Part shown: positions 28,843 through 37,375 of the stretch, in pieces | Numbering within the stretch: position 1 is the stretch's first letter | Layout of the letters: each line of letters begins with the position of its first letter | Assembly (NCBI RefSeq): GCF_000525835.1 | Contig: NZ_AODD01000002.1 | Span: 62,001-126,000 of the forward strand | Length of the DNA: 64,000 nt | From: Listeria grandensis FSL F6-0971 | GTDB lineage: Bacteria; Bacillota; Bacilli; Lactobacillales; Listeriaceae | Direction: 5' to 3' | Notes under the pieces: model-generated | What the model was told of the DNA's origin: nothing | Databases searched by the model: none | What the model saw: the letters and a program-made list of their open reading frames with translations, nothing else | Translations under genes and position numbers: made by a program

Positions 28843-28898
28843 TTGCTTTTTGAAAGGAGTCTTGCTATAATTTCAATTGATATTGATAATCATTATCA
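28843..28898 (+). promoter_or_regulatory. Promoter and Fur box of fhuDBG
   Basis: TTGCTT (28843-28848), a 17-base spacer and TATAAT (28866-28871) with a TG extension. The sequence TGATAATCATTATCA (28884-28898) is a perfect Fur 7-1-7 palindrome and lies over the transcription start; the wider 19-base form GATATTGATAATCATTATC starts at 28879. Confidence 0.88.
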
Positions 28899-28917
28899 AT
28901 TAAAGAGGAGTGAGGCA

Positions 28918-29850
28918 ATGAAGAGAGTATTATTTTTAATGTTGACTACTGTTATGGCGGTCATGTTAGTGGCGTGTGGCAGTGACGAAAAAGCGGAGGG
29001 GCAATCGGGAACGCATACATATAAAATGCCGAATGGAAGAACGGTAGAAATACCTGATGATCCGAAAAAAATAGTGGTGACAGAATATATGGGATCGCTT
29101 GTAGCGCTTGGTGTGAAACCAATTGGAGCGACTTCTTTTGTTTTGCAAAATCCGTATTTAGACCCATATAAAAAAGGTGTGGAGGACATTGGTGATCCGG
29201 CTTCGGCGGAAAAAGTAGCGGAACTGCAACCGGATTTAATCATCGTTTCGGGAGAAGATCAATATAATCAAATGAAAAAAATAGCGCCAACGATTTTGAT
29301 TCCGTATAATACGTATAAAAATGTACAGGACGAGTTGACCGCGATTGCTGAAATTGTTGGAAAAGAGCAGCAAGCGAAAGATTGGCTGGCGGATTTTGAT
29401 CAGAAGGCGGCAAAAGCGCGAGCGAAAATAGCGGATGTAGTTGGCCCAGACACCACGGTTGGTTTGTATGAAGGGGACGATAAAAATTTCTACGTTTTCG
29501 GCGATAATTGGGGTCGGGGTGGACAAGTTCTTTATAACGCATTACAATTAAAAGCGCCGAAGAAAATTCAAGATGAGGTCATCAAGGGTGATGGCTATAA
29601 ACAGATTTCGTTAGAGGTGTTGCCTGATTTTGCGGCGGACTATATGTTTGTCACACGGTTTAAGCATGGCGATAGCCGTAATGGTGCACTTGATGGAATG
29701 GAGGCGTCGAGCATTTGGAAAGACTTACCGGCGTATAAGGCAAAACATATTTTCACAATGGATTTCGATGACATGTATAATTATGATCCAATTGCCGTTG
29801 AAGGGCAGATGGATTTGATCGTGAATAAGATTTTAGATGGTAATAACTAA
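28918..29850 (+). CDS. fhuD: Iron(III)-siderophore-binding lipoprotein
   Basis: A 310-residue substrate-binding protein of the FhuD/FecB type. It begins with a lipoprotein signal peptide (MKRVLFLMLTTVMAVMLVAC), so the mature protein is anchored by cysteine 20 on the outer face of the membrane. The helical-backbone fold is indicated by IVVTEYMGSLVALGVKPIGAT, LQPDLIIVSGED and the closing YDPIAVEGQMDLIVNKIL. In L. monocytogenes the orthologue delivers hydroxamate siderophores. The frame is open upstream, but the ATG with GAGGAG before it is clear. Confidence 0.92.
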   Translation: MKRVLFLMLTTVMAVMLVACGSDEKAEGQSGTHTYKMPNGRTVEIPDDPKKIVVTEYMGSLVALGVKPIGATSFVLQNPYLDPYKKGVEDIGDPASAEKVAELQPDLIIVSGEDQYNQMKKIAPTILIPYNTYKNVQDELTAIAEIVGKEQQAKDWLADFDQKAAKARAKIADVVGPDTTVGLYEGDDKNFYVFGDNWGRGGQVLYNALQLKAPKKIQDEVIKGDGYKQISLEVLPDFAADYMFVTRFKHGDSRNGALDGMEASSIWKDLPAYKAKHIFTMDFDDMYNYDPIAVEGQMDLIVNKILDGNN

Positions 29851-29911
29851 TGTTAGAATGGTGATCCGCGTGTTTTGGGTCACGTACATAGAATGATGGG
29901 GGATTCGGGCG

Positions 29912-30937
29912 ATGAAAACAAAAGAGCTTTCCCAATTGAAAACGCGGCCGGTGATGGCAACAGTGATTTTGACAGTAGGTATTGTGGTCCTTATTATCTC
30001 TGCTTTTATTGGTATCGCGGTTGGTGCGGCAGATATTGACTTGGGAACGGTATGGGACGCGTTATTTCATTACAATAAGGCATTAACAACGCATCAAATT
30101 ATTTGGGAGCTTCGTGTGCCACGTGTGCTTGCAGACATGATGGTTGGTGCGGCTTTCGCAGTAGCCGGTGCGGTGATGCAGGGAATGACCCGAAATCCAT
30201 TAGCGGACAGTGGTTTGCTTGGGCTCAATGCAGGGTCGGCGTTTATGATTGCTGTCTGTTTTGCGTTCTTGCCCGGACTGAGTTACAATTATTTGATTTT
30301 CTTTTCATTCGTCGGCGCCGCGCTTGGCTGTGTCCTTGTTTTCGGTGTAAGTGCGCTTGTTAAAGGCGGTTTATCTCCGACGCGGCTTGTTTTGGCTGGT
30401 GCTGCTGTGGCGTCGCTGCTCACAGCGCTTAGTGAAGGGATTGCGATTTATTTTAAACTGAGTCAAGATTTGGCATTTTGGTTTGCTGGAGGTGTTGCTG
30501 GCGTAAAATGGTCGCAAATTGTCGTTGTCTGGCCGTGGCTGATCGGGGCACTTATCATGGCGATGCTACTGAGCAAGTCGGTGACTATTCTTAGCCTAGG
30601 AGACGATATCGCAATCGGGTTAGGACAAAATACGACGCGGACCAAATTGCTATCGATGTTTGTTGTGTTAATTTTGGCGGGGCTGGCGGTTTCTGTCGTG
30701 GGTCCGGTCGGGTTTATCGGTCTGATCGTACCACATTTGGTGCGCTATATGGTGGGTGTGGATTATCGTTGGATTATTCCGTGCTCGGCCATTATTGGTG
30801 CGCTGTTGACGCTGTACGCGGATATCGGTGCGCGAATGGTGAACCCGCCTTATGAGACGCCGATTAGTGTTATTTTTGCCATTATTGGTGTGCCTTTCTT
30901 CCTTTATGTGGCGCGTAAAGAAAGGAGGAGTCTGTGA
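29912..30937 (+). CDS. fhuB: Iron(III)-siderophore ABC transporter permease FhuB
   Basis: A 341-residue BtuC/FecCD-family permease with about nine or ten membrane segments. The conserved ELRVPRVLADMMVGAAFAVAGAVMQGMTRNPLADSGLLGLNAGS near the N-terminus and GFIGLIVPHLVRYMVGVDYRWIIPCSAIIGALLTLYADIGAR, which contacts the ATPase, are visible. It overlaps the next gene by one base (TGATG). In Gram-positive bacteria FhuB and FhuG are separate half-size permeases that pair. Confidence 0.92.
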   Translation: MKTKELSQLKTRPVMATVILTVGIVVLIISAFIGIAVGAADIDLGTVWDALFHYNKALTTHQIIWELRVPRVLADMMVGAAFAVAGAVMQGMTRNPLADSGLLGLNAGSAFMIAVCFAFLPGLSYNYLIFFSFVGAALGCVLVFGVSALVKGGLSPTRLVLAGAAVASLLTALSEGIAIYFKLSQDLAFWFAGGVAGVKWSQIVVVWPWLIGALIMAMLLSKSVTILSLGDDIAIGLGQNTTRTKLLSMFVVLILAGLAVSVVGPVGFIGLIVPHLVRYMVGVDYRWIIPCSAIIGALLTLYADIGARMVNPPYETPISVIFAIIGVPFFLYVARKERRSL

Positions 30938-31958
30938 TGATGGGTTCCACCGCAGAACAAAAAGTTACACGCAAACGCTGGCTGATTTTGATTACCCTCG
31001 CTATCTTGCTTGTTGGTACGTTTATCTATAGTGTTAACGCTGGTTTTTCGAAAATTCCATTTGTCGATGTTATCAAAACGCTATTCGGACAAGGTTCGGC
31101 GCAGGATACACTGATTATTTCACAGTTTCGTTTGCCGCGTATTGTCGTCGCTGTACTCGTCGGTGCTGGACTTGCGATTTCAGGAGCGCTTTTACAAGCT
31201 GTGTCACAGAATAGTTTGGCGGATCCAGGAATACTCGGCATTAACAATGGTGCTGGGTTGGCTGTCATGCTATATATTTCCTATTTTCCATCCACGCTAG
31301 ATGTGCCTGTCATGTTTATGCCGTTCGTTGGTTTTACAGGTGCGATCCTCACCGCTTTTGTGGTGTATGGTTTATCGTATAGCCGACAAGAAGGGTTATT
31401 ACCGAATCGGCTTGTTTTGACGGGTGTGGCAGTTTCGGCTGCAGTCGCAGCGCTGATGACGCTTTTAACGATCCGCCTTGATCCAGAGAATTATCAAGTT
31501 GTTGCAGAATGGCTGGCAGGGAATATCTGGCTAGTAATTGGCAATATGTTTTTGCATTGTTGCCGTGGCTCCTTATTTTAGTGACGGTAGCCATATTTAA
31601 AGTAAAAACGCTTGATATTCTCGGTTTTGGCGATCAAGTAGCGACCGGGCTTGGTGTGAAAACGGAAAAAGAAAAGGCTATCCTCCTTGTTGTTGCGGTG
31701 GCACTTGCTGCGGCTTGTGTTTCGGTCAGCGGGGGTATTGCCTTTATCGGTTTGATTGGTCCACATATTGCGAGAAGACTTGTCGGTAGTGGGCATAAAT
31801 GGGTGCTACCGATCTCAGCACTAGTTGGCGCGTTACTTCTTCTTGTTGCAGATACGATTGGTCGAATCATCGTGCAGCCATCTGAAATTTTTGCGGGGAT
31901 TGTCGTCGCCGTGATCGGGGCGCCGTATTTCTTATATCTACTTGCAAAAGCTAAATGA
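30937..31958 (+). pseudogene. fhuG: Iron(III)-siderophore permease FhuG, single-base frameshift
   Basis: The second FecCD-type permease. The first frame runs from the ATG (AAAGGAGG about 8 bases upstream) through FRLPRIVVAVLVGAGLAISGALLQAVSQNSLADPGILGINNGAG to VVAEWLAGNIW at about 31532. The family continuation ASNWQYVFALLPWLLILVTVAIFKVKTLDILGFGDQVATGLGV then appears in the -1 frame and runs to the end with GFIGLIGPHIARRLVG. One base added near 31533-31538 restores a 340-residue protein. As written, the last 40% is lost, so FhuBG transport would fail. No long homopolymer is at the junction. Either a sequencing error or true decay. Confidence 0.85.
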
Positions 31959-31970
31959 TAATAATTATAA
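31956..31970 (+). promoter_or_regulatory. PerR-box-like palindrome at the fhuG stop
   Basis: TGATAATAATTATAA differs from the PerR consensus TTATAATNATTATAA at one position. It overlaps the fhuG stop codon and lies about 200 bases before fur. A role is inference; it also resembles the AT half of a Fur box. Confidence 0.35.
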
Positions 31971-32111
31971 AAGAAAAACCGTACTTTCATTCTAATTGAT
32001 AATTCAGATGGACTTTTCATCATTTTTATGCTATCTTTGAATAGATATAAAAACCACTTGTTCCAATTGTTTTAGTGTAGTAAAGAGCGAGTATGTAGAC
32101 TTGATTTTTAT

Positions 32112-32126
32112 TTAGAATTATTATAA
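32112..32126 (+). promoter_or_regulatory. PerR-box-like site upstream of fur
   Basis: TTAGAATTATTATAA differs from the PerR consensus TTATAATNATTATAA at one position and lies 46 bases before the fur start codon. PerR control of fur is established in B. subtilis and in Listeria, so this is a likely operator. Confidence 0.6.
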
Positions 32127-32172
32127 ACTACTAACCTAAGACGGAATGTTTGTTACCGAGGGAGGGCGTAAA

Positions 32173-32628
32173 ATGGAAGGCCGTATTCAACGGATTAAAT
32201 CGCAGTTGCATGAAGCAAGTTATAAATTAACGCCACAACGTGAAGCTACCGTACGTGTTTTATTAGAAAATGAGAAAGATCATTTGAGCGCGGAGGATGT
32301 TTATTTGCGCGTGAAAGACATCGCTCCAGAAATTGGATTAGCGACCGTTTATCGGACGTTGGAACTTTTAACAGAGTTGCGCGTTGTTGATAAAATTAAT
32401 TTTGGCGATGGTGTAGCGCGTTATGATCTTCGCAAAGAAGGCGCGAAACATTTTCATCATCATTTAGTTTGCTTGGAATGTGGCTCGGTAGAAGAGATTC
32501 AGGAAGATTTGCTTGACGATGTGGAGAAAATTGTGGAGCAGAAGTGGGATTTCTTAGTGAAGGATCACCGTCTGACATTTCAAGGTATCTGTACGGTGTG
32601 TAAAGGCAAGTTGAAGAAAGCAGAGTAG
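32173..32628 (+). CDS. fur: Ferric uptake regulator
   Basis: A 151-residue Fur-family repressor. The winged helix (KLTPQREATVRVLLENEKDHLSAEDVYLRVKDIAPEIGLATVYRTLELL) leads into FHHHLVCLECGSVEEI with metal-binding His and Cys. The pairs CLECG and CTVCKGK form the structural zinc site. With Fe(II) it represses genes such as the fhu locus just upstream, which has two clear Fur boxes. Fur is preferred over PerR or Zur because of this neighbourhood, which matches Listeria gene order. The ATG has GGAGGG about 9 bases upstream. Confidence 0.93.
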   Translation: MEGRIQRIKSQLHEASYKLTPQREATVRVLLENEKDHLSAEDVYLRVKDIAPEIGLATVYRTLELLTELRVVDKINFGDGVARYDLRKEGAKHFHHHLVCLECGSVEEIQEDLLDDVEKIVEQKWDFLVKDHRLTFQGICTVCKGKLKKAE

Positions 32629-32635
32629 CGTTGGA

Positions 32636-32665
32636 AGGGCCTGATGTATTCGGGCTCTTTTTTTC
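32636..32665 (+). terminator. Terminator of fur
   Basis: AGGGCCTGA (32636-32644) pairs with TCGGGCTCT (32650-32658) with two wobbles, then a run of eight T. Confidence 0.75.
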
Positions 32666-32767
32666 TTTCGTATTTGGGTGCTTTTTGGTATACTGAGGAG
32701 GCAACGAGGTAACGCGAAAGTTCATAGAGCGAAGAAAAGCTTTTTTGGACGAATGAGGGGATTATTT

Positions 32768-33661
32768 ATGGATGATTTGATACTGGATTTTCTGCATTTT
32801 TTGCAGGTGGAGAAAGGCTTGTCGGCCAATACGCTCGTGGCTTATGAACGGGATTTGCGCTTTTTTGCGCGGTATTTGGCAGAGGAAGAAGGGCAGATAG
32901 CGATTCGGGACGTGGAACGGATACATATTGTGAGCTTTATGACTTTTGCGAAATTAGAGGGCAAGTCACCGAGAACGATTGCGCGCTACATGGCTTCTTT
33001 GCGATCTTTTTTTCATTTTCTATTGCATGAAAAACTGGCGGATCGGGATCCGATGATTCAGGTTGAAACACCGAAACAGGCACAGGCGCTACCGAAGATT
33101 TTAAATTTGGATGATGTGGAGAAATTGCTGGAGGCACCAGATGGAGCGAAACCACTTGGCATGCGTGATCAGGCGATGCTTGAGGTATTGTATGCGACGG
33201 GGCTTCGGGTAACGGAGTTAGTGCGGCTTCAGATGGATGATTTACATTTGCAAATGGGATTTATTCAAACGATTGGCAAGGGTGAAAAGGAGCGAATTAT
33301 TCCACTTGGCAAAACAGCGACATCGGTTTTGGAACGTTATTTGGAGTTTGGTCGGTCTAGATTGCGTCGTGCGTCGGATCGCAACGATTTTGTATTTTTG
33401 AATCATCATGGTCGCGGAATGACACGTCAGGGTTTTTGGAAAAACTTGAAGCAGATTGCAGCTAAGGCTGGTATCGACAAGCCGATTACGCCACATACGC
33501 TACGCCATTCATTTGCCACGCATTTACTGGAGAATGGAGCGGATTTACGGTCGGTGCAAGAACTGCTCGGTCACGCCGATATTTCGACGACACAGATTTA
33601 TACGCATGTATCAAAAGCACGTTTGAAGGATGTGTATAAGCAATATCATCCACGCGCTTGA
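32768..33661 (+). CDS. xerD: Tyrosine recombinase XerD
   Basis: A 297-residue recombinase that acts at the dif site to resolve chromosome dimers. The N-terminal SAM-like domain spans residues 1-95. The catalytic residues are visible: Arg in YATGLRVTELVRL, Lys in TIGKGEKERIIPL, His-x-x-Arg in HTLRHSFATHLLENGADLRSVQELLGHADISTTQIYTHV, and the nucleophilic Tyr in QIYTHV. The ATG has GAGGGG 8 bases upstream; the frame is open for 30 more codons upstream without a better signal. Location after fur is the conserved place for xerD in Bacillus and Listeria, so it is not a mobile element. Confidence 0.94.
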   Translation: MDDLILDFLHFLQVEKGLSANTLVAYERDLRFFARYLAEEEGQIAIRDVERIHIVSFMTFAKLEGKSPRTIARYMASLRSFFHFLLHEKLADRDPMIQVETPKQAQALPKILNLDDVEKLLEAPDGAKPLGMRDQAMLEVLYATGLRVTELVRLQMDDLHLQMGFIQTIGKGEKERIIPLGKTATSVLERYLEFGRSRLRRASDRNDFVFLNHHGRGMTRQGFWKNLKQIAAKAGIDKPITPHTLRHSFATHLLENGADLRSVQELLGHADISTTQIYTHVSKARLKDVYKQYHPRA

Positions 33662-33700
33662 CGTGAATTTTTAGTGAAGAAAGAAGGAGCGATTAGGAAA

Positions 33701-34519
33701 ATGAATTACACGAAAGTAATGGAAGCGGTCAAAAAGATTAGGGAAACATACAATGGAAAGCCTCGTATTGGATTGATTTTAGGGTCAGGACTTGGTGTTT
33801 TAGCAGACGAGATCTTGGAGCCAACAATCATGAAATATAAGGATGTTCCTTATTTCCCAGTTTCGACGGTAGAAGGCCATGCGGGACAATTCGTATTTGG
33901 AAGGCTTGAGGGACAAGAGGTTGTTGCCATGCAAGGGCGATTCCATTTTTATGAAGGGTATTCGATGCAAGACGTGACGTTTCCTGTTCGCGTGATGAAG
34001 GAGCTGGGCGTCGAGATATTGATCGTGACTAATGCCGCGGGTGGAGTGAATGAGCTGTTTTCTGCGGGTGATTTGATGCTGATTTCAGATCATATTAACT
34101 TCACCGGGACGAGCCCGCTCATCGGGCAAAATGACGAACATTTTGGTCCGCGTTTCCCGGATATGTCGGATGCGTACCGCCTAGATTTGCGCCAGCAAGC
34201 GCGTCTTTTGGCCCAGAATTTAGAGCTTGAAGTGCGTGAAGGTGTTTACGCAGGATTCACGGGACCAACGTATGAGACGCCAGCAGAGATTCGAATGATG
34301 CGTACACTAGGTGCGGATGCTGTTGGGATGTCAACGGTTTCTGAAGTGATCGTTGCCAATCATTGCGGCATGCGGTGTCTCGGTATTTCTTGTATCACGA
34401 ACATGGCGGCAGGCATTCTTGACCAGCCACTAAGCCATGAAGAAGTGATCGAAACAACGGAGCACGTAAAAGAAACTTTCTTAACGTATGTAAAAGCGCT
34501 TGTTGAAAATGTGAAATAA
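33701..34519 (+). CDS. punA: Purine nucleoside phosphorylase (inosine/guanosine type)
   Basis: A 272-residue trimeric-type phosphorylase that cleaves inosine and guanosine to base and ribose-1-phosphate. RIGLILGSGLGVLADEI holds the phosphate-binding serine, VEGHAGQFVFG follows, VTNAAGGVNELFSAGDLMLISDHIN and AVGMSTVSEVIVANHCGMRCLGISCITNMAAG carry the base- and ribose-binding residues. It is also called pnp or pupG. In Listeria and Bacillus a phosphopentomutase gene normally lies just before it; here only 39 bases separate it from xerD and no such gene is present. Confidence 0.93.
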   Translation: MNYTKVMEAVKKIRETYNGKPRIGLILGSGLGVLADEILEPTIMKYKDVPYFPVSTVEGHAGQFVFGRLEGQEVVAMQGRFHFYEGYSMQDVTFPVRVMKELGVEILIVTNAAGGVNELFSAGDLMLISDHINFTGTSPLIGQNDEHFGPRFPDMSDAYRLDLRQQARLLAQNLELEVREGVYAGFTGPTYETPAEIRMMRTLGADAVGMSTVSEVIVANHCGMRCLGISCITNMAAGILDQPLSHEEVIETTEHVKETFLTYVKALVENVK

Positions 34520-34529
34520 AAGTAAAAAT

Positions 34530-34575
34530 GGGTCTGGTGCAATACGCATAACATTTTGCATCGGGCTCTTTTTTT
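34530..34575 (+). terminator. Terminator of punA
   Basis: GGGTCTGGTGCAA (34530-34542) pairs with TTGCATCGGGCTC (34556-34568) with one or two mismatches, then eight T. Confidence 0.75.
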
Positions 34576-34694
34576 GTGTACATAGCCTAAATTTGTTTGG
34601 AAAACATACGGTTGCCTATTGTCCCGTGGTAGGCTTGTATGCTACTATATAAAAGAACTTTCGATAAAATAAATGGAGTAAAGGTGGGATTGAC

Positions 34695-36005
34695 GTGGCG
34701 TTTGAATCATTTGGGACAATGCGAGTGAATGAAGTTGGACATCTAGAAATTGGAGGGGTGGACACTCTGAAGCTGGCGCAAAAATATGGTACCCCGCTTT
34801 ATGTATATGACGTTGCGTTGATCAAAGAACGTGCCCGTGGATTTAAGAAAACGTTTGAAGAGCTAGGCGTGAAGGCGCAAGTAGCCTATGCCAGTAAAGC
34901 TTTTTCGGCGATTGCGATTTATCAATTAATGCATGAAGAGGGGTTGTCGCTAGATGTTGTTTCTGGTGGCGAATTATACACGGCGATGCAGGCTGGTTTT
35001 CCAGCGGAGCGGGTTCATTTTCATGGGAATAATAAGACAAAACACGAACTCGAAATGGCGATTGATTATGGCATCGGCTGTATCGTGATTGATAATTTTT
35101 ATGAGATTGAGTTATTAGCGGAAGTGCTGGCGGAGAAACAGGCGTCAGTAGCGGTTTTGATTCGGGTAACACCTGGGATCGAGGCGCATACGCATGATTA
35201 TATTTTAACAGGGCAAGATGATTCTAAATTCGGATTTGGTTTAACGAATGGACAGGCTGAGGACGCGATTAAGCGCGTGATGGCAATAGATGCGTTCCAG
35301 TTAATCGGTCTGCATTGTCATATCGGATCGCAAATTTTTGAAACGACTGGGTTTAAACTAGCGGCGCATCGGATTATGGAGCAATTGGTTGTGTGGCGTA
35401 CGGAGCTGGATTTCCATGCGGAAGTGCTAAACCTTGGTGGTGGTTTTGGTGTGCGTTATACGGCGGATGATCAACCGCTGCCGCCGTCGCAATATGTGCG
35501 CGAGATTATTGCGGATGTGCGCGAGGTTGCGATGGAAAACAATTTAGACATGCCGGAGATTTGGATTGAGCCTGGGCGCTCGCTTGTTGGTGAGGCGGGT
35601 ACGACGTTTTATACGATCGGTTCGCGTAAAGAAGTACCAGATATTCGTAGCTATGTCGCGGTGGATGGTGGGATGTCTGATAATATCCGTCCTTCTTTAT
35701 ATGAGGCGAAATATGATGCTGTCATCGCAGAACGGCCGTTAGAAGAACCAGAGGAAACGGTATCTATCGCTGGGAAATGTTGTGAGTCTGGGGATATGCT
35801 AATCTGGGATTTACCGCTCCCAAAATCGGATGCAGGCGAGCTTTTGGCAGTATTTTGTACAGGAGCTTATGGTTATTCGATGGCGAATAATTATAATCGA
35901 ATTCCTCGTGCAGCTGTTGTATTTGTGGAGAACGGGCAAGATAAACTCGTCGTTGCTCGAGAAACGTATGAAAATCTGGTACAACTGGATTTACCGCTTC
36001 ATTAA
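34695..36005 (+). CDS. lysA: Diaminopimelate decarboxylase
   Basis: A 436-residue PLP enzyme that decarboxylates meso-diaminopimelate to lysine. The PLP lysine is in VAYASKAFSAIA, HCHIGSQIF and LNLGGGFGVRY hold the phosphate region, EPGRSLVGEAGTTFYTIG is the family signature, and GKCCESGDML contributes the catalytic cysteine of the partner subunit. The start is GTG, with AAGGTGGG 8 bases upstream. It is followed 12 bases later by scpA, an arrangement conserved in Listeria. Confidence 0.95.
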   Translation: MAFESFGTMRVNEVGHLEIGGVDTLKLAQKYGTPLYVYDVALIKERARGFKKTFEELGVKAQVAYASKAFSAIAIYQLMHEEGLSLDVVSGGELYTAMQAGFPAERVHFHGNNKTKHELEMAIDYGIGCIVIDNFYEIELLAEVLAEKQASVAVLIRVTPGIEAHTHDYILTGQDDSKFGFGLTNGQAEDAIKRVMAIDAFQLIGLHCHIGSQIFETTGFKLAAHRIMEQLVVWRTELDFHAEVLNLGGGFGVRYTADDQPLPPSQYVREIIADVREVAMENNLDMPEIWIEPGRSLVGEAGTTFYTIGSRKEVPDIRSYVAVDGGMSDNIRPSLYEAKYDAVIAERPLEEPEETVSIAGKCCESGDMLIWDLPLPKSDAGELLAVFCTGAYGYSMANNYNRIPRAAVVFVENGQDKLVVARETYENLVQLDLPLH

Positions 36006-36017
36006 GGTGGGCTATGC

Positions 36018-36764
36018 ATGACTGGAATTAATTTTAAGGTAGAGGCGTTTGAGGGGCCGCTTGATTTGCTCCTCCAACTGATTCAACAATTGGAAATTGA
36101 TATTTACGATATTCCAATGGCGGATATTACAGATCAGTATTTGGAATACATCCATTTGATGAAGGAAATGGAGCTCGACGTAGCGAGTGAGTATTTGGTG
36201 ATGGCAGCGACGCTCCTAGCGATTAAGAGCAAGATGTTACTGCCAAAACAGGAGCTTGAAATCGATTTTGAGGAGTTTGATGATTCCGTCGATCCCCGTG
36301 ATGAATTGGTTGAAAAGCTGATGGAATATAAGCGTTTCAAAGAGGCTGCAAAACAGTTAAAGGAAAAAGAATCAGAGCGCAATTTTTATTTTGGAAAGGC
36401 GCCGATGGATTTGGGTGAGTATGATACGTCTGGGAAACAAGCTAATCTGGACGTGTCGTTAAATGATATGTTAGGTGCGTTTCACAAGATGTTACGCCGT
36501 AAGAAGCTTGCCGAGCCCCTTCATACGCGGATTACGAAGCAAGAAATTTCGATTGATCAGCGTATGAATGATGTGATGGATCGGATTGAAGCGGCGCATG
36601 GTCGGGTGGCATTCGAAGCCCTTTTTGATGCGGCGACGAAAGATGATTTGATCGTCACTTTTTTAGCGGTGTTGGAGTTAATGAAACGGCGCCAAATTAG
36701 TGTTTCACAGTCGGGTAGTTTTGCGAAGTTATATGTTTTTAGTAGAGGTGAAGATGAGGCGTGA
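36018..36764 (+). CDS. scpA: Segregation and condensation protein A
   Basis: A 248-residue kleisin that bridges the Smc heads and binds ScpB dimers in the chromosome condensin. The N-terminal FKVEAFEGPLDLLLQLIQQLEIDIYDIPMADITDQYLEYI is the Smc-neck-binding helical domain. A charged middle and the C-terminal winged helix (DLIVTFLAVLELMKRRQISVSQSGSFAKLYVF) follow. Its stop overlaps the scpB GTG start by four bases. Confidence 0.95.
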   Translation: MTGINFKVEAFEGPLDLLLQLIQQLEIDIYDIPMADITDQYLEYIHLMKEMELDVASEYLVMAATLLAIKSKMLLPKQELEIDFEEFDDSVDPRDELVEKLMEYKRFKEAAKQLKEKESERNFYFGKAPMDLGEYDTSGKQANLDVSLNDMLGAFHKMLRRKKLAEPLHTRITKQEISIDQRMNDVMDRIEAAHGRVAFEALFDAATKDDLIVTFLAVLELMKRRQISVSQSGSFAKLYVFSRGEDEA

Positions 36765-37332
36765 ATAAAAAATTAGGAATCCTTGAGAGTTTGCTTTTTG
36801 CAGCAGGCGATGAAGGGTTGAGCACGAAGCAGTTAACAGAAGTTATGGAAATCAGTCATATTGAGGCGCTTAATTTGTTGGAGACGCTCAGCGATAGCTA
36901 TGCAAAAACGGCAGAACGTGGTATTGTTCTTTTAGAGCTTGCGGGAACGTTTCAACTAGCCACAAAAAAAGAGCATGCCGCCTACTTGCGAAAATTGGTA
37001 GAAGTGCCGGGAAGTACGGCTCTTTCACAGGCTTCGCTCGAGACGCTTGCGATCATTGCTTATCGGCAACCAATTACACGGATGGAAATCGATGATATTC
37101 GTGGCGTGAAAACAGATGGTCCGATTCATACGCTGACCGCCAAAGGCTTATAATGGATAAAGGTCGCGTAGAAGGTGCCGGTCGTGCTAAACTATATGTG
37201 ACGACTTCTGAGTTTTTGGATTGCTTTGGATTAAATAAACTAGAAGACTTACCATCGATGGATACTGTCGATTCGGAGGAAATGATCCAAGATGAAATGG
37301 ACTTGTTTTTTGACCGTTTTGCTGGGAAATAG
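36761..37332 (+). pseudogene. scpB: Segregation and condensation protein B, single-base frameshift
   Basis: ScpB is the winged-helix dimer that completes Smc-ScpAB. The first frame (GTG start coupled to scpA) covers the first 130 residues up to GPIHTLTAKGL and stops at TAA (37151-37153). The family sequence goes on in the -1 frame as MDKGRVEGAGRAKLYVTTSEFLDCFGLNKL to 37332. Adding one base near 37150 restores 190 residues, the usual length (…AKGL-x-MDKGR…). The two frames meet in TAATG, so the second part could in principle be translated separately. Because ScpB is important for chromosome segregation, an error in the sequence is the most likely cause. Confidence 0.87.
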
Positions 37333-37375
37333 ACGATGAAATAATAATTAGTGAATAGCTAAAAAGAGGTGCAAG

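Noticed and set aside
32768-33661. Tyrosine recombinase as a sign of a phage or integrative element
   Set aside because: It is the housekeeping XerD in its conserved place after fur; no attachment repeats, phage genes or composition change nearby.
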